Assembly (NCBI RefSeq): GCF_028890485.2
Contig: NZ_JARCHV010000001.1
Location: forward strand, 1,461,698 to 1,525,697
From: Planococcus sp. SK3692
GTDB taxonomy: Bacteria > Bacillota > Bacilli > Bacillales_A > Planococcaceae
Length of the DNA: 64,000 bases
Direction: 5' to 3'
Each line of letters starts with the position of its first letter. The stretch's first letter is position 1. This document shows positions 8,172 through 17,048 of the stretch, piece after piece. Made by a program: the position numbers and the translations under genes. The notes beneath the pieces are model-generated. The model saw only the letters and a program-made list of their open reading frames with translations, did no database searches and was not told the DNA's origin.

Positions 8172-9155
8172 TTATTCGGAAGCACGTAAAACTACTTTGC
8201 CGAACTGCTTGCCTTCCGCCAAATAATCAAACGCTTCTCGTGCTTCGTCCAAAGAGAAGACGCGGTCGATGACAGGATGGGTATCATGTTGTTCGATTTG
8301 CTGGATCATGTCGCGCAATTCCTCGCGGCTACCCATCGTCGAACCGAATAATTGGTATTGCCCGTAGAAAAAGCTGCGCAAATTGAAATCGACATTATCA
8401 GCAGTTGTCGCACCGAAAATGACGATGCGCCCGCCTTTTTTCAATACCTCGAGCGAACGGTTGAATGTTGCGCCACCGACGCTGTCGATGACGAGGTCGA
8501 TCGTCTGGCCTTCGAGTTCTTTGACCCAATCGCTGTCGGTCGAAATCGCGATATCCGCGCCGATCTCTTTCGCCTGAGCCAGTTTCTCTTCACTTCTTGA
8601 TGTGACGATTACTGTTGCACCGGCGTTTTTCGCAAATTGAATTAAAAACGTTGCCACGCCGCTTCCGGCACCGGGAATAAATAAAGTATCGCCTTTTTTC
8701 AGTTGCCCTTTCGTAAACAAGGCACGATAGCCAGTCAAAGCAGGAAGCGCGAGCCCGCCTGCTTCTTCCCACGATAGATGCACCGGCTTTTTCTCCAACT
8801 GCTGTGCGGAAATGGCGATTTTCTCTGCGAACGTCCCGTGGTCCGGCATGCCGAGAATATCAAAGCCTTCCGGCGGTGCATCGCTGTTGTGTTCCCAGCG
8901 CAGCCCCGGATTAATGATGACTTCATCACCTATTTCAAAATCGGTCACACCTTCACCGAGCGATTCGACAACACCTGCTCCGTCCGATCCGATGATCAAA
9001 GCTTCCGGATTGTCCCCATAGCGCTTCAAGAGGCCGAGATCGCGGCGGTTGATTCCCGCATCGCGGATTTTCACGACCACGTCTCCTGCTTGCGCTGTTG
9101 GTTCCGGCATGTCTTTTAATTTATACTGTCCTGCTTCCATTACAAATGCTTTCAA
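8172..9155 (-). CDS. MDR-family NAD(P)H:quinone oxidoreductase-like zinc-type alcohol dehydrogenase
   Basis: A 327-residue medium-chain dehydrogenase/reductase. The GroES-like N-terminal half contains DAGINRRDLGLLKRYG and GSDGAGVVESLGEG. The Rossmann half begins with PGAGSGVATFLIQFAKNAGA near residue 150. The paired zinc ligands of true alcohol dehydrogenases are not apparent, so a quinone- or enone-reducing role is more likely. Its start overlaps the stop of the upstream ArsA-type ATPase gene by four bases (ATGA), making it the last gene of that three-gene operon. The substrate is unknown, and its link to the ATPase is not explained by family knowledge. Confidence 0.88.
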   Translation of the reverse strand: MKAFVMEAGQYKLKDMPEPTAQAGDVVVKIRDAGINRRDLGLLKRYGDNPEALIIGSDGAGVVESLGEGVTDFEIGDEVIINPGLRWEHNSDAPPEGFDILGMPDHGTFAEKIAISAQQLEKKPVHLSWEEAGGLALPALTGYRALFTKGQLKKGDTLFIPGAGSGVATFLIQFAKNAGATVIVTSRSEEKLAQAKEIGADIAISTDSDWVKELEGQTIDLVIDSVGGATFNRSLEVLKKGGRIVIFGATTADNVDFNLRSFFYGQYQLFGSTMGSREELRDMIQQIEQHDTHPVIDRVFSLDEAREAFDYLAEGKQFGKVVLRASE

Positions 9156-10093
9156 ACTGCGTCACCCTCCTGAAAATGTTGGCTGAATTGTTCGAGCTGT
9201 TGCTTACTGATGATGTCTTGCGAAAACAGCGGGATATACAATAGTTGCTGTTTCGGGAATGTTTCTTTGATCATGTCCATATATTTCGTTTCGTGCTTTT
9301 TACGTTCCTGGAAAAATGCGCCTTCCACTTGTTCCGGGAGCACTTTATTAATGATTAAGGTTTTCACGTGGAGATGGTATTTATCCAATAGCTCCAATGC
9401 TTTTTTCGTCTCCAAGATCGGTAGGCGCTCCGGGTTCAAAACGAACACAAAACCGGTTTGCTTGGCGTCGAGTAAAATATCGCGCGCTTTTGAGAAACGT
9501 TCCTGACGTTCGCGCAAGACATCGTAAATCGGGTCTTCGCGCGGTTCGCCGTCATTCAATAGCGCCGTATAGTTCTCATTGGTTTTGCGGCGCTTATCGA
9601 GCAAACCTTCAATCCACACCCCCATCAGCTCAGGCAGCGATAACAGCCGGATCGTGTGACCAGTCGGCGCCGTATCGAACACCAGCTTGTCGAAATGCTG
9701 GCGCTCTTCCAAGATAATATGGATCAGTTTGTCAAAAAGCGCCGCTTCATCCGCCCCGGGAGAAGCTTTGGCGGTATCGAGCTGGCGATTCACTTCTTCC
9801 ATCATGCTCGTGTGAACCGTTCCGCGGATATTGTTCTTGACGCCTTTGATGTAATTTTCGGTCTCGATTTCAGGGTCGATTTCAAGTGCATATAAATTGT
9901 CGGCGATTTCTTTTGTACGACCGCCAATTTGTTCGTTGAAGATGTCCCCGACATTATGTGCGGGGTCTGTGGAGACCAGCAAAGTCTTATGCCCCGCTTT
10001 TGCGGATTGCCAGGCGATAGCTGCAGCGGATGTCGATTTGCCGACACCGCCCTTGCCTCCGACAAAAATAATGCTTTTCGATAATACATCCAT
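9152..10093 (-). CDS. ArsA/GET3-type P-loop ATPase
   Basis: A 313-residue single-domain ATPase of the ArsA/TRC40 group. The deviant Walker A GGKGGVGKST spans residues 12-21, STDPAHNVGD follows at about 41-50, and the switch II signature DTAPTGHTIRLLSLPE is near 140. ArsA proteins power arsenite pumps, while Get3 proteins deliver tail-anchored membrane proteins. This copy has no cysteine at all, so it lacks both the arsenite-binding cysteines and the Get3 zinc CxxC. No arsB, arsR or arsC is nearby. It lies 24 bases downstream of the Cys-Cys-ending small gene and overlaps the reductase gene. Confidence 0.9.
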   Translation of the reverse strand: MDVLSKSIIFVGGKGGVGKSTSAAAIAWQSAKAGHKTLLVSTDPAHNVGDIFNEQIGGRTKEIADNLYALEIDPEIETENYIKGVKNNIRGTVHTSMMEEVNRQLDTAKASPGADEAALFDKLIHIILEERQHFDKLVFDTAPTGHTIRLLSLPELMGVWIEGLLDKRRKTNENYTALLNDGEPREDPIYDVLRERQERFSKARDILLDAKQTGFVFVLNPERLPILETKKALELLDKYHLHVKTLIINKVLPEQVEGAFFQERKKHETKYMDMIKETFPKQQLLYIPLFSQDIISKQQLEQFSQHFQEGDAV

Positions 10094-10117
10094 GCCATTC
10101 CCTCGTTTCGTTAAATA

Positions 10118-10381
10118 TCAGCAGCAGCGAATTCCAGACAGCGGCGATTTTTCCATACCCATGCGCAAATGCCAGTCGTGGAATTCTTCGATCATGTATG
10201 GATACAGCTCGAGCGTGTAGTAATAGACCGGATTTGGGATGCCGAGCATTTCTGAATACAGCATCAGCAAGAATAGATCATCTTCACTGCGCAGCTCTCT
10301 AGCGATTTCTGTTCGGTGCGGATGTTCCAAGACAGCCTCATACCAGTCGATTAGTTTTTTCAGTTTGTCGCTGATCGGCAT
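10118..10381 (-). CDS. small protein ending in Cys-Cys (cory-CC-star-like)
   Basis: An 87-residue soluble protein with acidic helices, an aromatic cluster (PVYYYTLELYPYMIEEFHDWH) and the C-terminus SGIRCC, whose two cysteines are the last residues before the stop. It resembles the small family that annotation databases call cory-CC-star, named from memory; its function is not known. It is the first gene of an operon with the cysteine-free ArsA-type ATPase (gap 24 bases) and a quinone-reductase-like enzyme. The terminal thiol pair next to an ArsA-type ATPase suggests metal or thiol handling, which is inference. Confidence 0.75.
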   Translation of the reverse strand: MPISDKLKKLIDWYEAVLEHPHRTEIARELRSEDDLFLLMLYSEMLGIPNPVYYYTLELYPYMIEEFHDWHLRMGMEKSPLSGIRCC

Positions 10382-10397
10382 AACGGCACCTCTTCCT

Positions 10398-10432
10398 GAA
10401 AAAAGTACAAGGGATCATGAATATGATCCCTT
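10398..10432 (-). terminator. intrinsic terminator downstream of cstA
   Basis: A perfect 10-bp stem AAGGGATCAT/ATGATCCCTT with a four-base loop is followed on the minus strand by GTACTTTTTTC. It separates cstA from the Cys-Cys/ArsA operon. Confidence 0.85.
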
Positions 10433-10499
10433 GGCATTTCCTACTATAAATAATGAACGTTCTGCTGGGAGCATCTTTCCTGCACCTTCTATAAAGCTA

Positions 10500-12251
10500 T
10501 TATTTCAAATCCTCGTCTGAAAATCCAGGATTTGATTTGCTCATGAGCGCCTGTGCAGCGGTCAAGATGATCCATAACGTAAAGACAAAAATGATGGCCC
10601 CGAAGACGAACAGCAATGTATTCGACCCTTCATTGTACCAAGCCCATTGCAGGAACACTTGCTGGAACATCGCCCATAGCGTCATGAACATCAAGAACAC
10701 CATAGGAATAATGGTGATCATGTAATTTCTGCCGAGCTTGCGCAGCCAGATTGAGATCAACAGCAAGCTGATCCCAGCCAATAGCTGATTGGAAGTCCCG
10801 AACAATGGCCATAATAAGTAGCCTCCAGAACCGAATCCGTTCGGCCCTTCCGGCAAGATAACAAGCGCCATGCTCGAAAGCACTGCAATTGAAGTTGCGA
10901 CATGCTTTTTCTCAAGCTGGGGAACTTTGTACTCGACACCGAGCTCAGAAATGATATAGCGCATGAGACGGACAGATGTATCAAGTGTCGTGGCAGCGAA
11001 CGAAACGACGATGATCGAGACGATTGTCGAAGCGACCGATCCCGGAATCATCAAACCGGAAGCAAGGACTGTCGCCCCTTCGATGAAGTTTCCAAGGCCC
11101 GCACCGCTTGCTTCAGCAAAGCTGCTGTAAGATGCGCTGAATGCTGCGCGGTCAGGGAATAGCGTGATAACAGCAATAATCGAGATCAATGCGAGAACGC
11201 CTTCACCGACAGCTCCCAAATAGCCGACGAAGCGTGCATCTGTTTCTTTATCCAGCTGCTTCGATGAAGTTCCCGAAGAAACGAGTCCGTGAAACCCGGA
11301 AATCGCACCGCAAGCAATGGTGATGAAGAGCAGCGGGAACCAGGAAACGTCAGCTCCCGGATTGGTTGCCGGAGCTGTGATTTCAGGATTCGTGAACAAT
11401 AGCCCCAAATACAAAATCGCCAAGCCGACGATCAATTGGTGCGAGTTGATGAAATCACGCGGCTGGAGAAGCTTCCAGACCGGCAAGGTGGATGCGATGT
11501 AGACGTAGACCATCAACACGACAATCCAGATGAAGAATGCGCTGGAAATCGCGCCAAGACCGAACAGGCCGGCGCCTTCTTCTCCACCCATATAGCGGAC
11601 AAGGTCGATTTGCAAAAAGTCCACTTGGCTGGAAATGACCGCTGTCCCGTACATGATTGCAAGCGCTATCAAAGAAGGGATAAGCATTTTCATATTTTTC
11701 TTATACGCGGCATAGCCGATCCAAATCGCGAGTGGAATCTGGATAAATACCGGAATGACACTTGCCGGATACGAGATGAACAAGTTCGCGATGACCCAGG
11801 CGAATACGGCGTTGACCATCAGAACCAAAATTAAGATGATGAACAGGAACAAAATCTTCCCGCGCTGTCCGATTAAACGGTGGGCGAGTGTCCCGACGGA
11901 TTGCCCTTTGTTGCGGACTGAAAGCGCAAGCGTACCGAAGTCATGGACACCAGCTGCAAAAACTGTACCGAAGACGACCCACAGGACCGCCGGCAGCCAG
12001 CCCCAATAGACGGCAATGGCCGGCCCGAGAATCGGCGCAGCCCCTGCAACGGATGTAAAATGATGCCCCCATAAGACGAACTTATTCGTCGGAACAAAGT
12101 CGACGCCGTCTTTGTAACGATGGGCCGGTGTCACGTAATTCGGATCGAGCTTGAAGATCTTTTCTGCTACGTATTTTGAATAAAACCGGTATCCGAGAAC
12201 GAATATAAATAATCCCATAGCAGCTAAAGCAATTGCATTCACATTTCCCAA
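10500..12251 (-). CDS. cstA: carbon starvation protein CstA family transporter
   Basis: A 583-residue polytopic membrane protein with more than a dozen hydrophobic segments. The CstA signature WGHHFTSVAGAAPILGPAIA lies at about residues 61-80. Relatives are membrane carriers for pyruvate or small peptides induced when carbon runs low. The C-terminal FVFTLWIILTAAQAL segment and polar tail fit the family. Length is close to that of the shorter Gram-positive members. It is a single gene with a terminator behind it. I saw no cre match in the 80 bases upstream. The exact substrate is not readable from sequence. Confidence 0.92.
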   Translation of the reverse strand: MGNVNAIALAAMGLFIFVLGYRFYSKYVAEKIFKLDPNYVTPAHRYKDGVDFVPTNKFVLWGHHFTSVAGAAPILGPAIAVYWGWLPAVLWVVFGTVFAAGVHDFGTLALSVRNKGQSVGTLAHRLIGQRGKILFLFIILILVLMVNAVFAWVIANLFISYPASVIPVFIQIPLAIWIGYAAYKKNMKMLIPSLIALAIMYGTAVISSQVDFLQIDLVRYMGGEEGAGLFGLGAISSAFFIWIVVLMVYVYIASTLPVWKLLQPRDFINSHQLIVGLAILYLGLLFTNPEITAPATNPGADVSWFPLLFITIACGAISGFHGLVSSGTSSKQLDKETDARFVGYLGAVGEGVLALISIIAVITLFPDRAAFSASYSSFAEASGAGLGNFIEGATVLASGLMIPGSVASTIVSIIVVSFAATTLDTSVRLMRYIISELGVEYKVPQLEKKHVATSIAVLSSMALVILPEGPNGFGSGGYLLWPLFGTSNQLLAGISLLLISIWLRKLGRNYMITIIPMVFLMFMTLWAMFQQVFLQWAWYNEGSNTLLFVFGAIIFVFTLWIILTAAQALMSKSNPGFSDEDLK

Positions 12252-12331
12252 CTCCTTTTTCTAATTTTTGAATTTCTGCATACCTTGTTTAATCATAGAG
12301 GAGTATTTCAATATTGTAAATGTTCTGTTTT

Positions 12332-13258
12332 TTACTTCTCTTTATCTTTACTAGCTTCGTACAATTTCAGTTTCGTGTAGACAGTCTCCAGCACCGGAAC
12401 CGGAATGTCTGCCTGCTGGGCTTTTTCGATGAGATGCCCTTGCAGGTGATCAGCCTCGATGCCTTGCCCTTTTTCCATATCTCGTTGCATGGATGATTTC
12501 ATGCTGTCATCCAAGCTATTCACTTTATCAAGCTGGATCGTCGCTATCCCCTTTTTGATTGGCGCGCCAATTGCCGTCATCACTGCCTCGAGTTCTTCGA
12601 GCAAGGATTGGATAGCGGTCTGTCCGGATGGAAGCTCGCGGATTGGGCCAATCGGGGATTCCATGAGGGAAGTGATGCCTGACATCGCCGTGATGAACAT
12701 ATACTTATGCCACATGTCTTGATCAATATCCTCACTCAACACAAATTCCGCTTTCGTTCCATCGAAATGTGATTTGAGCTTCTCGATGCGCTCTGTCCGC
12801 TTGCCGCCCCGCTCTCCGTAAACCAATTGATGAATCGGGCTCGTCTGGACAATCGATCCGTCTTCGCCAATTGTTGTCTCGATAAAACATAATCCGCCGA
12901 TTACCGCCTCTTCCCCGAACGCAGAGACCAGTTGATCGATGTGCGAGATGCCATTCAACAGCGGCAAAATCATCGTCTGTTCACCGACAAATGGACGGAT
13001 GTCCTCGATGGCTTGTTCGAGTTGATAAGCTTTGGTGGATATGATCACGATATCGAAAGGCTCGGCTTGCATCGTTTTCGTCAAAAGAGCCGGCTGGAGG
13101 TGCAGATCTCCGTGCCGGCTGTTGACGCGCAAGCCTTCTTCTTCAATTTTTTTCTTGCGGCCTTCTCTAACTAGAAATGTTACATCTTCTCCTTTTTCCA
13201 ACAAACGCGCACCGAAGTAACCTCCAATGCCGCCTGCTCCTACCATTAACATTTTCAT
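12332..13258 (-). CDS. 2-dehydropantoate 2-reductase family protein
   Basis: A 308-residue ketopantoate-reductase-fold protein. The NADP-binding GAGGIGGYFGARL is at residues 7-19, IISTKAYQLEQAI near 73 carries the conserved Lys, and LLNGISH near 98 and DQDMWHKYMFITAMSG near 180 carry the substrate-side residues. The family reduces 2-ketopantoate in pantothenate synthesis, but many members act on other 2-keto acids. It lies only 15 bases after the MBL hydrolase gene and so belongs to the acyl-CoA operon rather than to pantothenate genes. A catabolic substrate is therefore possible, and I give no panE symbol. Confidence 0.85.
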   Translation of the reverse strand: MKMLMVGAGGIGGYFGARLLEKGEDVTFLVREGRKKKIEEEGLRVNSRHGDLHLQPALLTKTMQAEPFDIVIISTKAYQLEQAIEDIRPFVGEQTMILPLLNGISHIDQLVSAFGEEAVIGGLCFIETTIGEDGSIVQTSPIHQLVYGERGGKRTERIEKLKSHFDGTKAEFVLSEDIDQDMWHKYMFITAMSGITSLMESPIGPIRELPSGQTAIQSLLEELEAVMTAIGAPIKKGIATIQLDKVNSLDDSMKSSMQRDMEKGQGIEADHLQGHLIEKAQQADIPVPVLETVYTKLKLYEASKDKEK

Positions 13259-13273
13259 TCCGACACATCCTTT

Positions 13274-14248
13274 TTATAGTTGTTTATATATCCAGCGCTC
13301 TGCTTCCATCACCCGTTCGCATCTGCCTTCGGCGCGTAAATATTCAAGGTGCGCTAAGGTTTCCCCAACCGCAAAACGCATTTCGTGGACTGTCAACGGC
13401 CGGTCGAACAGGCGCTCACGCACTTCAAAAATCGTCAAGGGATGTTCCAGCATTTTCCACGTCGCTTCTAACCGTTCTTCGTGATGGGTGAGCAATTCGT
13501 CAATCCGTTCGTTTGCCCCTTGGAATGGCTGTCCGTGCGACGGGATGACCCATTCCACATCCAATTCACGAATTTTCTCTAAAGACTTCGTATAGGTCAA
13601 AAGCGGGTTCGGATCGCCGTGGAACCAATAGGAAATATTCGGCGTGATGCGCGGCAAAATGTGGTCGGCTGACAATAACACATTGTGTTCCTGTTGGTAA
13701 AAACTCACCATGCCATCTGAATGCCCCGGCACGAACAGCACTTCATATTCCAATCGGCCGATATGTATTTTCTCCCCTTCTTCGAAATAATGGTCCACTT
13801 TCGGGAGCGGCGAAATGAGCGGTTGAAAAGCTTTCGTATTGTCCGCCATTTCTTGCGCCGCTTCACGCGGAATGCCCGCCGCCTTGTAATAGCTTGGCAA
13901 AGCATTCAAAAATGCCTCATCCCAGGATTTCATACCTGCGTCTGCATCGATTTTGCTCATCGACAGCTGCGCACCGGTCTTTTGCTGCAACTCTCCCGCA
14001 TAGCCGAAATGATCCGGGTGGTAGTGCGTCAGGAAAATTTGGTCCACCTTCTCATTCCCAATTTCTCGCTCCCACAACTCTCTCGTAACATCATTGTTCA
14101 ATCCGGCATCGATAATCGTCCAGCCTTCTTCTCCTTTTGCCATAAAGCAATTGACGTGGTTTAACCTAAACGGCAATGGATGCCTCACGAGCTTCAATCC
14201 AAGTTTATGGAGCAGCTCTTGAGTTTCAGCTTGTCGGACTTCATTCAT
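13274..14248 (-). CDS. MBL-fold metallo-hydrolase (glyoxalase II/LACTB2-like)
   Basis: A 324-residue metallo-beta-lactamase-fold hydrolase. The binuclear metal motif THYHPDHFGYAG lies near residue 76, and FVPGHSDGMVSFY and ADHILPRITPNISYW supply the later metal ligands. The C-terminal 80 residues form the helical tail typical of LACTB2-like members. Relatives cleave thioesters or phosphodiesters. In this operon a thioesterase role on CoA or glutathione-like esters is plausible but unproved. It overlaps the upstream reductase by four bases and lies 15 bases before the ketopantoate-reductase-like gene. Confidence 0.87.
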   Translation of the reverse strand: MNEVRQAETQELLHKLGLKLVRHPLPFRLNHVNCFMAKGEEGWTIIDAGLNNDVTRELWEREIGNEKVDQIFLTHYHPDHFGYAGELQQKTGAQLSMSKIDADAGMKSWDEAFLNALPSYYKAAGIPREAAQEMADNTKAFQPLISPLPKVDHYFEEGEKIHIGRLEYEVLFVPGHSDGMVSFYQQEHNVLLSADHILPRITPNISYWFHGDPNPLLTYTKSLEKIRELDVEWVIPSHGQPFQGANERIDELLTHHEERLEATWKMLEHPLTIFEVRERLFDRPLTVHEMRFAVGETLAHLEYLRAEGRCERVMEAERWIYKQL

Positions 14249-15219
14249 GGCTTCAGCACCAGCTTGCCAATGGTTTTTCGGCTTTGCAATAATTCATGCA
14301 CATCAGCAGCTTGTTCAAGCGGATACGTGCCACCGATCGTCAGTTTCAACTGTCCGCTATTCATATATTCAAGCAGTTCCTGAAAGCTGCTTTGGAACAA
14401 ATCCGGTTTGCGCATGATCTGCGGCAGGAAAAAGCCGATGACCGATTGATTGCGTTTCATCAACTGCCCTGGCGCGAATGTCGCCTGTTCTCCGCTCGCT
14501 GCTCCGAAAATGACCAATCGCCCGAATGGTGCCAAAGTTTTCAATGTATCGTTGAACACGCTGCCGCCAACCATTTCGAGTGCGACATCCACCCCTTTAC
14601 CTTCAGTGATTTCTTTGATGCGCCCTACCCAACCTTCTTCGCTATAATTCACCAAATGAGTCGCACCCATCTTCTCTGCATGGAATAACTTTTCTTCCGT
14701 ACTCGCCGTAGCGATGATTTTTCCGGCCCCGAAAAGTTTGGCGAGCTGCACGGCGATTGTCCCGACACCTCCTGCAGCAGCATGGATCAACACTGTTTCG
14801 CCCGGCTCCAAACGGCCCATCGTTTTCAAAATATGATAAGCACTCAAGCCTTGAAGCGGCAATGCAACGGCTTCTTCAAAACTGACGCCCTCCGGAACCG
14901 GCGTCAATACCTGTTCCGGAATCGCCACATATTCTGCGTAACCCGATGATTCGATCAAAGCGACAACGCGGTCGCCTGACTTGAAGCGCGTAACGCCCGC
15001 CCCGGTTTCAACGACCACACCCGCCACTTCCGAGCCTGGGATATAAGGCAATTCGGTCGGCACGACATATTTCCCTTCGCGTCTTGCCGTATCGGCATAG
15101 TTGACACCTGCTGCTTTCACTTCAATGAGCACTTCATGATCTTTTGGCTTCGGCTGCTCCGAATCGATATACTGAAGCACTTCCGGCCCGCCATATTCCT
15201 CAAATTTCACCACTTTCAT
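14245..15219 (-). CDS. NADPH:quinone oxidoreductase (MDR family)
   Basis: A 324-residue quinone-oxidoreductase-type MDR enzyme. The N-terminal catalytic half has AGVNYADTARREGKY and IPGSEVAGVVVETGAGV. The nucleotide-binding AAAGGVGTIAVQLAKLFGA is near residue 148, followed by GVDVALEMVGG. No structural zinc loop is visible. Such enzymes reduce quinones or alpha,beta-unsaturated carbonyls with NADPH, and the operon context with an acyl-CoA dehydrogenase suggests an enoyl-type substrate (inference). It starts 12 bases after the dehydrogenase gene and overlaps the MBL hydrolase gene. Confidence 0.9.
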   Translation of the reverse strand: MKVVKFEEYGGPEVLQYIDSEQPKPKDHEVLIEVKAAGVNYADTARREGKYVVPTELPYIPGSEVAGVVVETGAGVTRFKSGDRVVALIESSGYAEYVAIPEQVLTPVPEGVSFEEAVALPLQGLSAYHILKTMGRLEPGETVLIHAAAGGVGTIAVQLAKLFGAGKIIATASTEEKLFHAEKMGATHLVNYSEEGWVGRIKEITEGKGVDVALEMVGGSVFNDTLKTLAPFGRLVIFGAASGEQATFAPGQLMKRNQSVIGFFLPQIMRKPDLFQSSFQELLEYMNSGQLKLTIGGTYPLEQAADVHELLQSRKTIGKLVLKP

Positions 15220-15231
15220 GTCTTTTCCCCC

Positions 15232-16998
15232 TTAGCTGATATAGTGCCCTGCCTGATAAATCGTTTGAGCTAATTGGCGTTTAGCTATAGCTGTCCGGCC
15301 GCGCTGCAGGCGGCTGAGTTCTCCGGTCGCCATTGCTGTATAGCGCGCCAGTTCTTCTCCTTCTGTCATGCCTTGGATTATTTGACGTGCCGTCATCTCG
15401 GTTTCAAGCAAGGCATGATCGATGAACACTTGAGTCATCTCCACTTTGTGTTGTGCTTTTTCCTCATTTTGTTCGAGCGCTTGCACCGTCCGTGCGACCG
15501 TCGATTCAGCAGCATACAAGGCAATCGCAAGGTCGGCGAGTTTCAACAGCGTCTCCTGCTGTTCGCCGATCCCATTCCCGTATGATTTTGTAGCAAGCCC
15601 GAGTGTGCTGAGGAAGACGCGCCGCATCGCCCGTACGGCTTCCGTCTCACGGGCGAGTGTCCCGATATACGGCACTTCCGGCGCCTGCATTTCCTGAAAA
15701 GCTTGCATCGCTGCTGCTTCTAGGTCGAATGCCCCTTTTGCGGCCGCTTTTAATGCATTGCCCGGAATGAGCAGGCGATTCACTTCATTCGTTCCTTCGA
15801 AAATCCGATTGATGCGCGAATCTCTATACACTTGCTCAATTTTATATTCTTGGATATAGCCGTAGCCGCCGAATAGCTGCAGGCTCTCATCTGCGACAAA
15901 ATCCAAAGTCTCAGAGCCATATACTTTGCAAATAGCGCATTCGGCGGCATATTCCATCATCCGCTTGGCGATCAACCCGTGATCCTGCGATTCATACAAT
16001 CCGCCGAGCGCTTCTTCTAAATAGCCGGCGGTCCGGTATTGCAGCGATTCCAATGCGAATATGCGAACAGCCATCGTCGACACTTTCTCTTGTGTCGCCG
16101 AAAACTCGGAAATGGCGCGATTAAACTGCTTGCGCTCCTGCGTGTAGCCAAGTGCCAGCGACAAACTGAATTTGGCAGCGCCCATACAGGCCGATCCTAA
16201 ATTGAAGCGGCCGAGATTCAAAACGTTCAAAGCCACAAGATGGCCTTTTCCAACTTCGCCAAGCACGTTTTCCACCGGCACTTCACAATCTTCAAAAATA
16301 ACCGGGCGCGTCGACGACCCTTTGATGCCCATTTTCTTCTCTTCAGGCCCAAGCGATAATCCAGGATGCTTCTTTTCAACGATAAATGCCGTGAATGCTT
16401 TGCCGTCCACTTTCGCATAGGTGATGAAGGTATCCGAAAACGCTGCGTTGGTGATATACAACTTCGAGCCATTCAGCAAATAATGCGTCCCTTGTTCATT
16501 CAGCACCGCAGTCGTTTGGGCAGCAAGAGCGTCGGATCCCGCTCCTGGTTCCGTCAGGCAATACGCCCCGATAAACTCACCGCTTGCGAGTTTCGGCAAA
16601 TAATACTGTTTCTGCTCCGGCGTTCCAAAATAGGTGATCGGCAAAGTCGCGATGCATGTATGGTTGGAATGCGCGACCCCGTATCCGCCTGCCGGGCCGA
16701 GCGATTCGCCGACCAGCCCTTTGCTGATTTTGTCGAGCCCGAGGCCACCGTAAGCTTCTGGAATGCTATGGGCAAGCAAGCCTAGCTCGCCGGCTTTGTG
16801 AAAGAGCTCCTGGACGAGTTCAAAATCCTGACTTTCCAGCCGATCGTTATGCGGATGCACTTCTTTTTCCAAAAATTGCTTTGCTGTTTTCGCGATCATT
16901 TTGTGTTCATCGGTAAACTGTTCGGGTGTAAAGATTGGGCCCGCACCTTTCAATAGGAAATCAGCGCCCCGGTATACATTCGCCTCAGCTTTCATCAT
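15232..16998 (-). CDS. acyl-CoA dehydrogenase (FadE/VLCAD-like)
   Basis: A 588-residue flavoprotein catalysing alpha,beta-dehydrogenation of acyl-CoA. FAD and substrate motifs are present: YCLTEPGAGSDA near 150, the GSKLYITNA strand near 178, and the closing RINRIFEGTNEVNRLL near 400 with the catalytic Glu. A C-terminal extension of about 180 residues is typical of the long VLCAD-like/FadE branch and of B. subtilis FadE. It lies 50 bases after the SDR gene and 12 before the quinone reductase gene. The operator upstream of the SDR gene should control it. Confidence 0.94.
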   Translation of the reverse strand: MMKAEANVYRGADFLLKGAGPIFTPEQFTDEHKMIAKTAKQFLEKEVHPHNDRLESQDFELVQELFHKAGELGLLAHSIPEAYGGLGLDKISKGLVGESLGPAGGYGVAHSNHTCIATLPITYFGTPEQKQYYLPKLASGEFIGAYCLTEPGAGSDALAAQTTAVLNEQGTHYLLNGSKLYITNAAFSDTFITYAKVDGKAFTAFIVEKKHPGLSLGPEEKKMGIKGSSTRPVIFEDCEVPVENVLGEVGKGHLVALNVLNLGRFNLGSACMGAAKFSLSLALGYTQERKQFNRAISEFSATQEKVSTMAVRIFALESLQYRTAGYLEEALGGLYESQDHGLIAKRMMEYAAECAICKVYGSETLDFVADESLQLFGGYGYIQEYKIEQVYRDSRINRIFEGTNEVNRLLIPGNALKAAAKGAFDLEAAAMQAFQEMQAPEVPYIGTLARETEAVRAMRRVFLSTLGLATKSYGNGIGEQQETLLKLADLAIALYAAESTVARTVQALEQNEEKAQHKVEMTQVFIDHALLETEMTARQIIQGMTEGEELARYTAMATGELSRLQRGRTAIAKRQLAQTIYQAGHYIS

Positions 16999-17048
16999 TT
17001 CCGTCCCCTTTGTTGTTCAAATATGTATTGCATCTAGCGGTTTTCCCC

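Noticed and set aside
9152..10093. Arsenic-resistance function for the ArsA-type ATPase
   Set aside because: The protein is a single-domain ATPase without any cysteine, and no arsB, arsR or arsC gene is adjacent.
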